DNA from: an uncultured Oscillospiraceae bacterium
Lineage (GTDB): Bacteria; Bacillota; Clostridia; Oscillospirales; Oscillospiraceae
Length of the DNA stretch: 41,742 nucleotides
Direction: 5' to 3'
NCBI GenBank assembly: GCA_944386995.1
Contig: CALXDF010000034.1
Location: 1 to 41,742 of the forward strand
The translations under genes and the position numbers were made by a program. The notes beneath the pieces are model-generated. The model was not told the origin of the DNA. It saw only the letters and a list, made by a program, of their open reading frames with translations, and did no database searches. How positions within the stretch are numbered: position 1 is the stretch's first letter; each line of letters starts with the position of its first letter. This document shows positions 1-7,963 of the stretch, in pieces.

Positions 1-101
1 GTGGAGCTGGACACGTCGGCGTCCAAAACGACTACGCGCTTATCATCCTTGCCGTATTTGGCCAGCGCCTCGCCGTATACATCACGAATAGCCTTAGACA
101 T
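1..101 (-). CDS. Transketolase, C-terminal subunit (partial)
   Basis: Only the first 33 codons are inside the window. They read MSKAIRDVYGEALAKYG and then a VVVLDADVSSS stretch, which matches the start of the pyrimidine-binding/C-terminal half of split transketolases (the region holding the catalytic Glu lies beyond the edge). The ATG overlaps the stop of the N-terminal subunit gene by one base (TAATG), so the two halves are translationally coupled and should assemble into one thiamine-diphosphate enzyme that transfers two-carbon ketol units. Split transketolases occur in the pentose phosphate pathway and in dedicated catabolic routes such as AptA/AptB for apulose 4-phosphate. The operon context favours a dedicated route, but that is inference. 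Confidence 0.85.
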   Translation of the reverse strand, partial: MSKAIRDVYGEALAKYGKDDKRVVVLDADVSSS

Positions 102-928
102 TATTTCGCACCTCCCAGTTCTTCCATGGCCTTGGCGAAGTCCTCATCGCCGATCGCCTTGCCGTGCCAGGTGTTCTTGCCCTCCATGAAGGACACGCCC
201 TTACCCTTGACGGTGTGGGCCAGCACAATGGTGGGCTTGCCCTTGACGGTCTTGGCCTCCTCAAAGGCGTTATACAGGGCCTCCACATCGTGGCCGTTGC
301 ACTCGATGCAATGGAAGCCGAAGCTCTCAAACTTAGCCTTCACATCGCCCAGAGGCATCACGTCGTCAGAGGTGCCGTCCAGCTGCACGCCGTTCCAGTC
401 CAGAACCGCGCACAGATTGTCGACCTTGTACTTGCTGGCGGACATGCAGGCCTCCCAAACGGTACCCTCGTTGATCTCGCCATCACCCAGCACCGCATAG
501 ACGCGGGTGGGAGCGTTGTCCAGACGGGCGGCCAGCGCCATACCAACGGCGGTGGACAGGCCCAGGCCCAGAGGGCCGGTGGACATATCAACGCCCGGGG
601 TATCCTTCATGCAGGGGCGGCCCTGCAGGCGGGTCTCAAAGTCGCGCAGGGTGTTCATCTCCTCCACGGGGAAGAAGCCCTTCTCGGCCAGGACGCGGTA
701 CAGCATGGGGGCAGCGTGGCCCTTGCACAGCACCAGGCGGTCACGGTCTGCCTTATGGGGATCCTTGGGATCCACGTTCATCTGCGTGAAATACAGTGTG
801 GTCAGGATCTCGCACACAGACAGGGACCCGCCGGGGTGGCCGGTCTGCTTGGCATGCAGAGTGGTCAGCACGTCAATGCGGAACTGATGGCACATCTGCT
901 CCAATTTCTGTTTCAATTCAGCGTTCAT
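101..928 (-). CDS. Transketolase, N-terminal (TPP-binding) subunit
   Basis: This 275-residue protein is the thiamine-diphosphate-binding half of a split transketolase. It shows the HPGGSLS substrate/TPP segment near residue 31, a CKGHAAPMLY segment, a GPLGLGLSTAVGMALA helix and the cofactor motif GDGEINEG followed about 25 residues later by LDWNGVQLDG. The length is typical for the N-terminal subunit, against about 650 residues for a fused enzyme. It lies 15 bp after the D-2-hydroxyacid dehydrogenase gene and one base overlaps the C-terminal subunit gene, so it is the third gene of an operon with a sugar isomerase and a hydroxyacid dehydrogenase. Its likely substrate is a ketose phosphate made by that pathway; the exact sugar cannot be read from the sequence. 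Confidence 0.93.
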   Translation of the reverse strand: MNAELKQKLEQMCHQFRIDVLTTLHAKQTGHPGGSLSVCEILTTLYFTQMNVDPKDPHKADRDRLVLCKGHAAPMLYRVLAEKGFFPVEEMNTLRDFETRLQGRPCMKDTPGVDMSTGPLGLGLSTAVGMALAARLDNAPTRVYAVLGDGEINEGTVWEACMSASKYKVDNLCAVLDWNGVQLDGTSDDVMPLGDVKAKFESFGFHCIECNGHDVEALYNAFEEAKTVKGKPTIVLAHTVKGKGVSFMEGKNTWHGKAIGDEDFAKAMEELGGAK

Positions 929-943
929 CGTTTTCCCTCCAAA

Positions 944-1909
944 TTACTTGTTAACAACATTGACAGGGTTGCCGTCCAGGAAGGACTTGACGTTGTTTGC
1001 GGTGATGTCCATGATGCGCTGACGGCTCTCCTTGGGTGCCCAGGAGATATGGGGGGTGATGATGCAGTTCTTGGCCTTCAGCAGGGGGTTGTCCGCCTTG
1101 ATGGGCTCGGTATACACCACGTCCAGGCCAGCAGCGCCGATCTTGCCGCTGTTCAGGGCGTCGGCCACATCCTGCTCGTTGATGAGCTGGCCGCGGGCGT
1201 TGTTGATGAGGATCACGCCGTCCTTCATCTTGGCGATGTTCTCCTTGTTGATCATGCCGGTGTTCTCCGGGGTCAGGTTGCAGTGCAGGGAGATCACGTC
1301 GGACTTGCTCAGCAGGGTATCCAGATCCACATACTCGGCAATGGCCTTGCCGGAATCATTGGGATACAGGTCATAAGCCAGCACATTCATGCCCAGAGCC
1401 TTGGCAATACGGCCCTCAGCCTGGCCGATACGGCCGAAACCGATGATACCGATGGTCTTGCCCTCCAGCTCGATGAGGGGGTAATCCCAGTAGCACCAAT
1501 CCTTGTTGGTCGCCCAGTTGCCGTCATGGACGGACTTGCTGTGGTGGCCAATGTGGTGGCAGATCTCCAGCAGCAGAGCGATAGAGAACTGGCTGACGGA
1601 GGCGGTGCCGTAGGTGGGCACGTTCATGACAGGGATACCCTTCTCCTTGGCGTAGTTGTAATCCACCACGTTATAGCCAGTAGCGAGAACGGCGATAGCC
1701 TTCATGTTGGGGCACTTGTCAATAGTCTCCTTGGAGATGGGGGTCTTGTTCATGACCACGATCTCCGCGTCGCCGATGCGCTCGGCAATGATAGGATCCT
1801 CCACATAGGAGGTGCGGTCATACACCGTGACCTCACCCAATGCTTCCAGGGGAGCCCAGCTCAGATCGCCGGGGTTCTCGGTGTAACCGTCCAGAACAAC
1901 AATCTTCAT
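944..1909 (-). CDS. D-2-hydroxyacid dehydrogenase (hydroxypyruvate/glycerate dehydrogenase-like)
   Basis: The 321-residue protein is an NAD-dependent D-2-hydroxyacid dehydrogenase. The Rossmann motif GIIGFGRIGQAEG is followed by an acidic residue after beta-2 (AYDLYP), which favours NAD(H) over NADP(H). The catalytic triad is visible as Arg in NNARGQL, Glu in VYTEPI and His in TPHISWAP. I chose the ATG at 1909 because AAAGGA lies just upstream; an in-frame ATG 12 codons earlier has no such site. The family reduces hydroxypyruvate, glyoxylate or other 2-ketoacids. In this operon, between a TIM-barrel isomerase and a transketolase, it probably oxidises or reduces a short sugar acid or recycles hydroxypyruvate-like products. 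Substrate unknown. Confidence 0.9.
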   Translation of the reverse strand: MKIVVLDGYTENPGDLSWAPLEALGEVTVYDRTSYVEDPIIAERIGDAEIVVMNKTPISKETIDKCPNMKAIAVLATGYNVVDYNYAKEKGIPVMNVPTYGTASVSQFSIALLLEICHHIGHHSKSVHDGNWATNKDWCYWDYPLIELEGKTIGIIGFGRIGQAEGRIAKALGMNVLAYDLYPNDSGKAIAEYVDLDTLLSKSDVISLHCNLTPENTGMINKENIAKMKDGVILINNARGQLINEQDVADALNSGKIGAAGLDVVYTEPIKADNPLLKAKNCIITPHISWAPKESRQRIMDITANNVKSFLDGNPVNVVNK

Positions 1910-1966
1910 AGTAATCAATCCTTTCTTAAAATTGAACGATGTCAACGCAGGGAAAAGGGAACGTAC

Positions 1967-2857
1967 TTAGTCCTCCAGCAGAGCCCAGGCGCGGTTCAGC
2001 ACCCGCTTGGTATTCGCCAGAACGATCTGCTCGTCCTCGCCGGGACGCAGGGTGACCTCCATGGACAGCACATAGGGCTTCTCCGCGTCGAAGAATCCCT
2101 CCTGCTTGAGCACGCGCAGATAATCCAGCAGCTCGGGGGTATCATTGGCGCTCTCGGGATAGCCCATGCGGGGATGCAGATCGCCATAACCGTCGCAGCC
2201 CTTCTTCACCACAGCGTTGCCGAAGTGGAAGTGGGTAATGTAGGGGCGCAGGGTACGGATGACGAACTGGCTGGTCTCATAGGTGGTGGGGAAGTGGCTC
2301 AGGTCCACCAGCAGGCCAAAGTTGCTGTGGCTGGTGCGCATATCAGCGGCAAACTTGGCAGCATAGGGGGCGGGACCAATCAGGGCAGCCTTGTCCATAT
2401 CGAAGTCAAAGACTTCCAGCTCCACGTTCATGCCCTTGGTGGCGGCATAGTCGCACAGGTTGCGGGTGGTCTTGAGCAGCTGGGCATAGGCCTGATCCTT
2501 GGTGGCCTCTTCCCACTTGCCAGCCAGGAAGGCGATGCCCTTGGCGCCCAGATACTCGGCCTCGTCAATGGCCTCCATCAGGGTAGCCTCCGCCTTCTTG
2601 CGGTCTTCCTCGTTAATGGCGTTGGGGTTGAGCTTGGGACCCAGCAGGCGGGGCTGGGCGCCATAGCACACCTTCAGGTGACTCTGGTCCAGCAGTGCCT
2701 TGGCCTCAGCGTTTTTCTCACCATAGCCCTTGAGCTCGATGGCATCAAAGAAATCGTCGCGGCAAATCGCTTTCAAGGAATCCATAGGATCGCTGTTGGG
2801 GTAACTCATCCACTGGATGGTACCCACCTGGAAATACTTATGAATACTGTCTTTCAT
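1967..2857 (-). CDS. Sugar phosphate isomerase/epimerase (xylose isomerase-like TIM barrel)
   Basis: This 296-residue protein has the look of the AP-endonuclease-2/xylose isomerase-like TIM barrel family: LVDLSHFP, THFHFGNAV and LSMEVTLRPGED segments supply the Glu, Asp and His residues that usually hold a divalent metal. Members isomerise or epimerise sugars and sugar phosphates, including tagatose 3-epimerase, hydroxypyruvate isomerase and IolE/IolI-type enzymes, and the sequence alone does not choose between them. It is the first gene of a four-gene operon (isomerase, hydroxyacid dehydrogenase, transketolase halves) with its own near-consensus promoter about 60 bp upstream and a strong AAGGAGG ribosome binding site. 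Confidence 0.82.
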   Translation of the reverse strand: MKDSIHKYFQVGTIQWMSYPNSDPMDSLKAICRDDFFDAIELKGYGEKNAEAKALLDQSHLKVCYGAQPRLLGPKLNPNAINEEDRKKAEATLMEAIDEAEYLGAKGIAFLAGKWEEATKDQAYAQLLKTTRNLCDYAATKGMNVELEVFDFDMDKAALIGPAPYAAKFAADMRTSHSNFGLLVDLSHFPTTYETSQFVIRTLRPYITHFHFGNAVVKKGCDGYGDLHPRMGYPESANDTPELLDYLRVLKQEGFFDAEKPYVLSMEVTLRPGEDEQIVLANTKRVLNRAWALLED

Positions 2858-2913
2858 GTTCGTTCCTCCTTATGAATTTCAATTATTAAAATGCTGTTTT
2901 ACTTTACGTCTCT

Positions 2914-2942
2914 ATCTTACAACTTCTCACTCTCCGCGTCAA
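2914..2942 (-). promoter_or_regulatory. Sigma-A promoter for the isomerase-transketolase operon
   Basis: The minus strand reads TTGACG, 17 bp, TAAGAT. It lies 57 bp upstream of the isomerase start codon and after the terminator hairpins of the preceding dehydrogenase gene, so this operon can be expressed independently of the transporter. Confidence 0.75.
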
Positions 2943-3017
2943 GAGCGGAACCACTCCGGCACGAAAATTTAACGATTTGCCCAAATGGAGCTTCCAGCTT
3001 TCGTGTAGAATGTGGGG

Positions 3018-3064
3018 GTGAAAAGAGAAATTGCCGCCAGCCGCGTTTTGCGGCTCGCGGCAAT
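3018..3064 (-). terminator. Rho-independent terminator after the zinc dehydrogenase
   Basis: Arms ATTGCCGC (3030-3037) and GCGGCAAT (3057-3064) enclose an inner CCGC/GCGG stem. On the minus strand the hairpin is followed by TTTCTCTTTTC (3018-3029). It ends the dehydrogenase transcript ahead of the isomerase promoter. Confidence 0.7.
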
Positions 3065-3100
3065 CCGTAACAGTGCCCGGGTCATCTGAAAAGCGGCCAT

Positions 3101-3139
3101 CCCCGCCGCGGACCGATTTGCTGTTGGTCCGCGGCGGGG
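3101..3139 (-). terminator. Strong GC hairpin directly after the zinc dehydrogenase
   Basis: There are perfect 14-bp arms, 3101-3114 and 3126-3139 (CCCCGCCGCGGACC and its complement), with an 11-nt loop, 9 bp past the stop codon. A short TTTT follows at some distance on the minus strand. It acts either as a first terminator or as a 3-prime stabilising hairpin, in tandem with the one at 3030-3064. Confidence 0.6.
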
Positions 3140-3147
3140 CGGGTTGA

Positions 3148-4191
3148 TTAGTCCTCCTTGAAGGGATAGAGAATGAACTTGCCGCCTTCCTTGTTGCGGA
3201 ACTTCTCAAAGGCAGTCTCCCACTCCTCCATAGGCATCCGCACATCGGCCAGGGGCTCAACCTTCACCTTGCCCTGACTCAGCAGCGTCAGCGCCTGGAT
3301 CCAGTTAGCCTTGCGGGAACCCAGGGAACCGGAAACGTGGGGCTCCTTATAGTTGAGGGCCTCGATATAGAAGGGCACCTCAGGCTTGCCCATGCCGATC
3401 TGGGTGAAATAGCCCCGGCGCTTGAGCAGCTTCAGAGCGGAGTTAGTGCCGAAGTGGCTGCCGGAGCACTCCAGCGCCACATCCACACCCTTGCCCTTGG
3501 TCAGGGTGGCTACCAGCTCCTCCAGGCTCTCCTCCTGGATGTTGCAGGTATAGTCCGCGCCCAGTTCCTTGGCAAGTGCCAGACGCTCTGTATCCACATT
3601 GGTGCCGGAGACGATAACAGTTGCGCCGTGAGCCTTGACCACCTGCATGGTCATCAGGCCGATGGGGCCCGGTCCGGAGACCAAAACGATATCAGTGGGA
3701 GAGATTTTGGTCAGATCGAACACTGCATGGCAGACACAGGCCAAGGGCTCGGTCATCGCCGCGGCGATGTCGGAGACCCCCTCAGGAATCAAATGTACGC
3801 GGCCGGCAGGCACTACGGTGTAGTTGGTAAAGATGCCATTGTACCAGTAGCCCAAAGTCTTGCGCTCCGGGCACAGGTTGTACCACCCCTCCCGGCAGGC
3901 CTCACAGGTGCCGCAGTAGGAATAGGCCGTCTCAGAGACCACACGCTGGCCCACTTCGAAGCCTTCTACGCCCTCGCCGATCTCGGTGATAACGCCGGAG
4001 AACTCATGACCCACAGTGACCGGAGGACGGACAGGGATGGCGATATCGCTGTTATAAATATGCAGATCGCTGCCGCAGATCCCGGCAGCCACGACCTTGA
4101 TCTTGATCTGGCCAGGACCAGCAGTGGGCTCGGGAACTTCCCGAATTTCCATATGGCCCGGCTCAGCAGCATACTTGACAATTGCTTTCAT
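3148..4191 (-). CDS. Zinc-dependent alcohol/polyol dehydrogenase (MDR family)
   Basis: The 347-residue protein is a medium-chain zinc dehydrogenase of the sorbitol/threonine dehydrogenase type. Catalytic zinc ligands are Cys39 (GICGSD) and the His62-Glu63 pair (VGHEFSG). The structural zinc is held by Cys93, Cys96, Cys99 and Cys107. The NAD-binding turn is VSGPGPIGLM. The start at 4191 is preceded by GAAGGGAGC, and the usual MKAIV opening begins there. It oxidises a secondary alcohol of a polyol, sugar or amino alcohol. It sits between a LivHMGF-type transporter and a sugar isomerase operon, so it probably acts early on the imported compound. A perfect 12-bp palindrome lies just upstream of the coding region. 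Confidence 0.92.
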   Translation of the reverse strand: MKAIVKYAAEPGHMEIREVPEPTAGPGQIKIKVVAAGICGSDLHIYNSDIAIPVRPPVTVGHEFSGVITEIGEGVEGFEVGQRVVSETAYSYCGTCEACREGWYNLCPERKTLGYWYNGIFTNYTVVPAGRVHLIPEGVSDIAAAMTEPLACVCHAVFDLTKISPTDIVLVSGPGPIGLMTMQVVKAHGATVIVSGTNVDTERLALAKELGADYTCNIQEESLEELVATLTKGKGVDVALECSGSHFGTNSALKLLKRRGYFTQIGMGKPEVPFYIEALNYKEPHVSGSLGSRKANWIQALTLLSQGKVKVEPLADVRMPMEEWETAFEKFRNKEGGKFILYPFKED

Positions 4192-4217
4192 ATTACTATC
4201 TGCTCCCTTCATAATTT

Positions 4218-4229
4218 GGACACGTGTCC
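4218..4229. promoter_or_regulatory. Perfect 12-bp palindrome upstream of the dehydrogenase (operator candidate)
   Basis: GGACACGTGTCC is a perfect dyad 27 bp upstream of the dehydrogenase start codon. A weak TAACAT -10-like element sits beside it, but no convincing -35 is visible. A repressor or activator site is the simplest reading; the cognate regulator is not identified. Confidence 0.4.
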
Positions 4230-4270
4230 TGATGTTAGAAAAGATTTCCTCTTCTGCCGGAGAAGAAACA

Positions 4271-4304
4271 GGCGCCGCGAGCCGCAAAAGCAGTCCGCGG
4301 CGCC
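4271..4304 (-). terminator. Terminator-like hairpin after livF
   Basis: Arms GGCGCCGCG (4271-4279) and CGCGGCGCC (4296-4304) form a 9-bp stem. On the minus strand it is followed by TGTTTCTTC. It ends, at least partly, the transporter operon ahead of the dehydrogenase gene. Confidence 0.55.
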
Positions 4305-4328
4305 CCTCGACATTACCCGCAATACAGC

Positions 4329-5060
4329 TTATTTTGTATTGGCAAACTTGCCCAGGTAACTCTTGATCACCATGTCGTTGCTGCGCACCTCGGCAGAAGG
4401 ACCCTCCACTGTGATATTGCCGCGCTCCAACACATAGGTGTAGTCAGCGGTCTTCATCGCCAGCTTCGCGTTCTGCTCCACCAGCAGAATGGTCAGGCCC
4501 CACTCCTTGTTGATTTCCACGATCTTCTCAAACAGCTCAGCGATCACCAGTGGTGCAAGACCCATGGACGGCTCGTCCAGCAGCAGCACCTCAGGATGGG
4601 ACATCAATGCGCGGCCAATGGCCAGCATCTGCTGCTCGCCGCCGGAGAGGCTCCAGCTCAGCTGATTCTCACGCTCCTTCAAACGGGGGAAGAGTGCGAA
4701 AACTTCTTCCATCTCCTTTTGATAGGGCTTGCGGCCGAAGAAGCCATGCCAGTTGATCGTGCCGACCTCCAGGTTCTCCTTTACCGTCAGGCCCGGAAAC
4801 ACATGGCGTCCCTCAGGGACGTGGGTGATCCCCAAACGTGCCACCTTCTGGGGGGAGAGGTTGGAGATATCGGCATTGTCCTTGTACATGATCGAGCCGC
4901 TGCGGTTGCAGGCACCGGAAATAGACTTGAGCAGGGTGGACTTACCGGCACCGTTGCTGCCGATCAGGCAGGTGATCTGGCCCTTGCGGATCTCCATGTT
5001 GATCCCCTTCAGAGCCTCGATAGTGCCGTAATAGGCGTGAAGGTTCGAAATCTTAATCAT
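4329..5060 (-). CDS. livF: Branched-chain amino acid-type ABC transporter ATP-binding protein LivF
   Basis: This 243-residue ABC ATPase contains Walker A GSNGAGKST, signature LSGGEQQM, Walker B LLLDEPS and the switch His region LLVEQNA. Its length and the MIKISNLHAYYGTIEALKG opening are typical of LivF. The start at 5060 is preferred over an in-frame ATG 24 codons earlier because that extension reads through the end of livG, whereas this start overlaps the livG stop by 8 bp and has a GGGAGG site. With LivG it powers import through LivH-LivM. LivF/LivG systems often carry branched-chain amino acids, but related ones carry urea, amides, aromatic or short organic acids, and the sugar-catabolic neighbours make the substrate here uncertain. 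Confidence 0.95.
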   Translation of the reverse strand: MIKISNLHAYYGTIEALKGINMEIRKGQITCLIGSNGAGKSTLLKSISGACNRSGSIMYKDNADISNLSPQKVARLGITHVPEGRHVFPGLTVKENLEVGTINWHGFFGRKPYQKEMEEVFALFPRLKERENQLSWSLSGGEQQMLAIGRALMSHPEVLLLDEPSMGLAPLVIAELFEKIVEINKEWGLTILLVEQNAKLAMKTADYTYVLERGNITVEGPSAEVRSNDMVIKSYLGKFANTK

Positions 5061-5823
5061 CGTCTTCCCTCCCCAGATATGCCTCGATAACGGCGGTGTT
5101 GTTGGAGATCTCTGCCGGAGTACCATCGGCAATCAGCTCGCCGAAGTTGAGCACTGCGATGGTCTCACAGAGATCCATGATCATGTCCATGGAGTGCTCG
5201 ATGACCAGCACGCCGATATTCATCTTCTTCGCGGCCATGCGGAGGATATCCATCAGATACTCAATCTCCTTATTGTTCAGGCCGGCCGCCGGCTCATCCA
5301 CCAGGATGACCTTGGGGTGGGACAGCAGGGAACGGACAATCTCCAGGAGTTTCCGCTGGCCAAAGGGCAGGGAATTGATGTCATCATCCCAATTGAATGA
5401 GAAGTGGAGGATGTCCATCATCTCCTTGAGCTCCTGGTAGAAATTGGTGCTCTTCCTGCCAAAGAAGCCCGACAGATAGCCGATCTTATTACCCAGGTCT
5501 GCGCCGATCATCAGATTGTCGCGAACGCTGGAACGCTGCAGAAAGCGGGGGGTCTGGAAGGTACGGCCGATTCCCATGCGGGCCCGGGCGTAGTCGGGCT
5601 TATCGGTAATCTTCTTCTCGTTGAAGTACACATCGCCGCTGTCAGCAGTATAAATGCCGCTGATCATGTTCATCATGGTGGTCTTGCCGGCGCCGTTGGG
5701 GCCGATCAGGCCCTTGATCTCGCCGGGATAGACACAGAACGTAACGTCCTTGGCCGTGACCACGCCGCCGAAGCTCTTGCAGATCTTGTCCAGGCGCAGA
5801 ATAGGGGTTCTGTTCTCAGCCAC
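5053..5823 (-). CDS. livG: Branched-chain amino acid-type ABC transporter ATP-binding protein LivG
   Basis: This 256-residue ABC ATPase pairs with LivF. Walker A is GPNGAGKTT, the signature is the LivG-type LPFGQRKLLE rather than LSGGQ, and Walker B is ILVDEPAAGLN. The start codon is GTG at 5823, one base after the livM stop, with a GGAAGGAG site inside the end of livM. The gene overlaps livF by 8 bp, so livM, livG and livF are tightly coupled. Confidence 0.95.
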   Translation of the reverse strand: MAENRTPILRLDKICKSFGGVVTAKDVTFCVYPGEIKGLIGPNGAGKTTMMNMISGIYTADSGDVYFNEKKITDKPDYARARMGIGRTFQTPRFLQRSSVRDNLMIGADLGNKIGYLSGFFGRKSTNFYQELKEMMDILHFSFNWDDDINSLPFGQRKLLEIVRSLLSHPKVILVDEPAAGLNNKEIEYLMDILRMAAKKMNIGVLVIEHSMDMIMDLCETIAVLNFGELIADGTPAEISNNTAVIEAYLGREDDD

Positions 5824-5824
5824 G

Positions 5825-6859
5825 TTACTTCACTCCTTCCTCTGTGGCAGCAGCCGCAGCGGCCGCCACCTTCTTCTTGTTCTTGGCACGGAACTTCCGG
5901 CCCAGGGACTTGACGATGCCGGCCAGGCCCTCGGGCATAAACACCATCAGCAGAACGATAGCAATGCCCCAGAACAGCTGGAGGAAGCCCTCGAAAGCGC
6001 TGAGGATCTGCGGCAGCACCTGGACGATGAACGCCCCCAGGAACGCGCCGACTGTGCTCTGCACACCGCCCAGCATAGCCATGATGATGTACTTGGTGGA
6101 GCTGGCATAGGTGAACATATCTGCGGAAACGAACTTGGTAAGCATGGCATACAGGCCGCCGGCCATAGCGGAAAGCACACCGGCGATGGTGAAAGCCAAC
6201 ACCTTGGTCATATAGACGTTGACGCCCAAAACCCGAGCCGCGGTCTCATTGTCGCGGCAGGCAGCCAGGGAGCGGCCCATGGGGGTGGTGCGGATGCGCT
6301 CGACGATCAGGCCGACAACCACGGCCAGGATCAGCAGGACCGGGAACCAGTCGTTGTAATTCATCAGCTTCGTGCCAAAGATCTCGGTGGTGGGAATGCC
6401 GGCAATACCGTCGGCGCCGCCGAACAGGGGCTTATAGTTGTTGTAGATGGCAAAGGTCATCTGCACCAGGCCGATGGTGGCGAAGGTGAAGAAGGTTCCC
6501 TTCAAACGCAGCAGGATCAGGCCGATGATGAAAGCGATGACAATAAACACCGGAATGATCAGCAGGAAGGACACAACCGGCGAGAGCGTGGGGCCGAGGC
6601 GCCCGGTGGTCAGGTTGGCCAGCAGGAACGCGCCGCCGCCCATGAAGGACACGCCGGCAAAGGACAGCTCGCCGCCCATGCCCAGCAGCACGGATACGCT
6701 GTAGGCGATGAGGCTGTAAATCAGAGCGATGTCCACCACCATCATGGTGTACAGAGAAGTGCAGAGAGTGGATACCAAGAAGTAAAACGCTACAACAGCA
6801 ACCAGCAGCACGCCAAACTTGATGATCGTGCGCCGGGTCGTATTCAAATTATCACGCAT
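5825..6859 (-). CDS. livM: Branched-chain amino acid-type ABC transporter permease LivM
   Basis: A 344-residue inner-membrane permease. About eight to ten hydrophobic helices are visible, with the first at residues 13-34, and the conserved LivM/LivH cytoplasmic-loop region RTTPMGRSLAACRDNETAARVLGV (about residues 209-232) that contacts the ATPases, written here only as its endpoints RTTPMGRSL and AARVLGV. The C-terminus is a basic then alanine-rich tail (AKNKKKVAAAAA), probably cytoplasmic. It forms the translocation channel with LivH and lies 16 bp downstream of livH. The ATG at 6859 has an AAGGAGGG site. Confidence 0.94.
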   Translation of the reverse strand: MRDNLNTTRRTIIKFGVLLVAVVAFYFLVSTLCTSLYTMMVVDIALIYSLIAYSVSVLLGMGGELSFAGVSFMGGGAFLLANLTTGRLGPTLSPVVSFLLIIPVFIVIAFIIGLILLRLKGTFFTFATIGLVQMTFAIYNNYKPLFGGADGIAGIPTTEIFGTKLMNYNDWFPVLLILAVVVGLIVERIRTTPMGRSLAACRDNETAARVLGVNVYMTKVLAFTIAGVLSAMAGGLYAMLTKFVSADMFTYASSTKYIIMAMLGGVQSTVGAFLGAFIVQVLPQILSAFEGFLQLFWGIAIVLLMVFMPEGLAGIVKSLGRKFRAKNKKKVAAAAAAATEEGVK

Positions 6860-6875
6860 TTGTACTCTTCCCTCC

Positions 6876-7769
6876 TTACGCCTTGTCTCCGATCTTGCCC
6901 TTGAACAAGCCAGTGGGGCGGAAGACCAGGAAGATGATGAGCAGCAGGAACACGGTCACATCCTTGTAGCCGGAGAAAGCCATGGTACTGAAGGACTCCA
7001 CGATGCCCACCAGCAGGCAGCCGATCACGGCGCCCTTGATGCTGCCGAAGCCGCCGATCACCACGCCGGCGAAAGCGCGCAGCTGCAGGGTGCCCAGCGT
7101 GGAGCGGACCATGAATACAGGAGCCACCAGATAGCCGCAGATGCCGCAGACGATGGCAACAATGATGTAAGTTGCACAGATGGTCAAAATGGAAGGGACA
7201 CCCAGCAGGTTTGCCGCATAGGAGTCCTGGCAGGCGGCCTGCATCATCTTACCGACATACAGCTTCTCGAAAAGCTGGGTGATCAGGAAGATGATCAGCG
7301 CGCCCACAGCAATGATAATGAGGTACTGCCACTGCAGGGATGCACTGCCGATCTGCAGCACAGCGGGATCACCCTCGCTGTTGAGCACCAGATGGGGCAT
7401 AGAACGCGGCTGGCTGCCCCAGATGATCTTGGCAACCTCCTGCAGGATGATGGAAGCACCCATGGTTGCGATGATGGTCGCCTGGGAATAGGTGGCCTTA
7501 CGAAGGGGCCAGTAGATGGTAAACATGAAGATGACGCCCAGCAGCGCGAACCAGATGAACGCGATGGGAATCAGCAGATAGAGCGGAAGCTCAAAATCCA
7601 GCAGCAGGCACGCGCAGATATATGCGCCGAACATCATCAAGTCGCCCTGCGCAAAGTTCAGGATGCCAACGGCCCGGACCAGCAGGATCAGGCCCATGCC
7701 CAGCAGAGCGTAGACCATGCCCATTGCGACACCGTTGACAAGCAAAGAAAGGAATAACGATGGAGACAT
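6876..7769 (-). CDS. livH: Branched-chain amino acid-type ABC transporter permease LivH
   Basis: This 297-residue permease opens with SLLVNGVAMGMVYALLGMGL and has the LNFAQGDLMMFGAY segment characteristic of LivH, then six or more further hydrophobic helices and a QAACQDSYAANLLGV coupling loop. It is the first transporter gene after the solute-binding protein gene and is separated from it by 194 bp containing a very stable hairpin. No separate promoter is evident, so expression should depend on read-through from the binding-protein transcript. Confidence 0.95.
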   Translation of the reverse strand: MSPSLFLSLLVNGVAMGMVYALLGMGLILLVRAVGILNFAQGDLMMFGAYICACLLLDFELPLYLLIPIAFIWFALLGVIFMFTIYWPLRKATYSQATIIATMGASIILQEVAKIIWGSQPRSMPHLVLNSEGDPAVLQIGSASLQWQYLIIIAVGALIIFLITQLFEKLYVGKMMQAACQDSYAANLLGVPSILTICATYIIVAIVCGICGYLVAPVFMVRSTLGTLQLRAFAGVVIGGFGSIKGAVIGCLLVGIVESFSTMAFSGYKDVTVFLLLIIFLVFRPTGLFKGKIGDKA

Positions 7770-7876
7770 TCTGCTTTCACCTCTCGTTGAGTATTTTCCG
7801 TTGAGGGAGTAACCCCGACCGGCATTGCACAGGGTTTGAGCAGCGCACCGGAAACGGAAGCGGGAGCGGGGTGGGA

Positions 7877-7906
7877 GCGGGCGGCCGGGCGCTCCCGGCC
7901 GCCCGC
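7877..7906 (-). terminator. Very stable intercistronic hairpin between the binding protein gene and livH
   Basis: A 13-bp perfect GC stem (7877-7889 with 7894-7906) has a CGCT loop. In the direction of transcription (minus) no U-tract follows, so it is more likely a 3-prime mRNA stabiliser or partial attenuator that lets the binding protein be made in excess over the permeases. CTCTTTTGTT follows on the plus strand, but no plus-strand gene lies there. Confidence 0.55.
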
Positions 7907-7963
7907 CCTCTTTTGTTACCGCTCCATTCGGCGCGGCAACGGATCTCTTCTAGGACCTAGTGG

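Noticed and set aside
164..2875. A 903-codon plus-strand open frame antisense to the transketolase, hydroxyacid dehydrogenase and isomerase genes
   Set aside because: It is the mirror of three well-supported genes; the sequence is repetitive in V/L/H/G/Q with no recognisable domain and no ribosome binding site. High GC explains the open frame.
4191..4287. N-terminal extension of the zinc dehydrogenase to 4287
   Set aside because: The extension is not family-like, runs into the livF terminator, and the ATG at 4191 has a good ribosome binding site and the standard family start.
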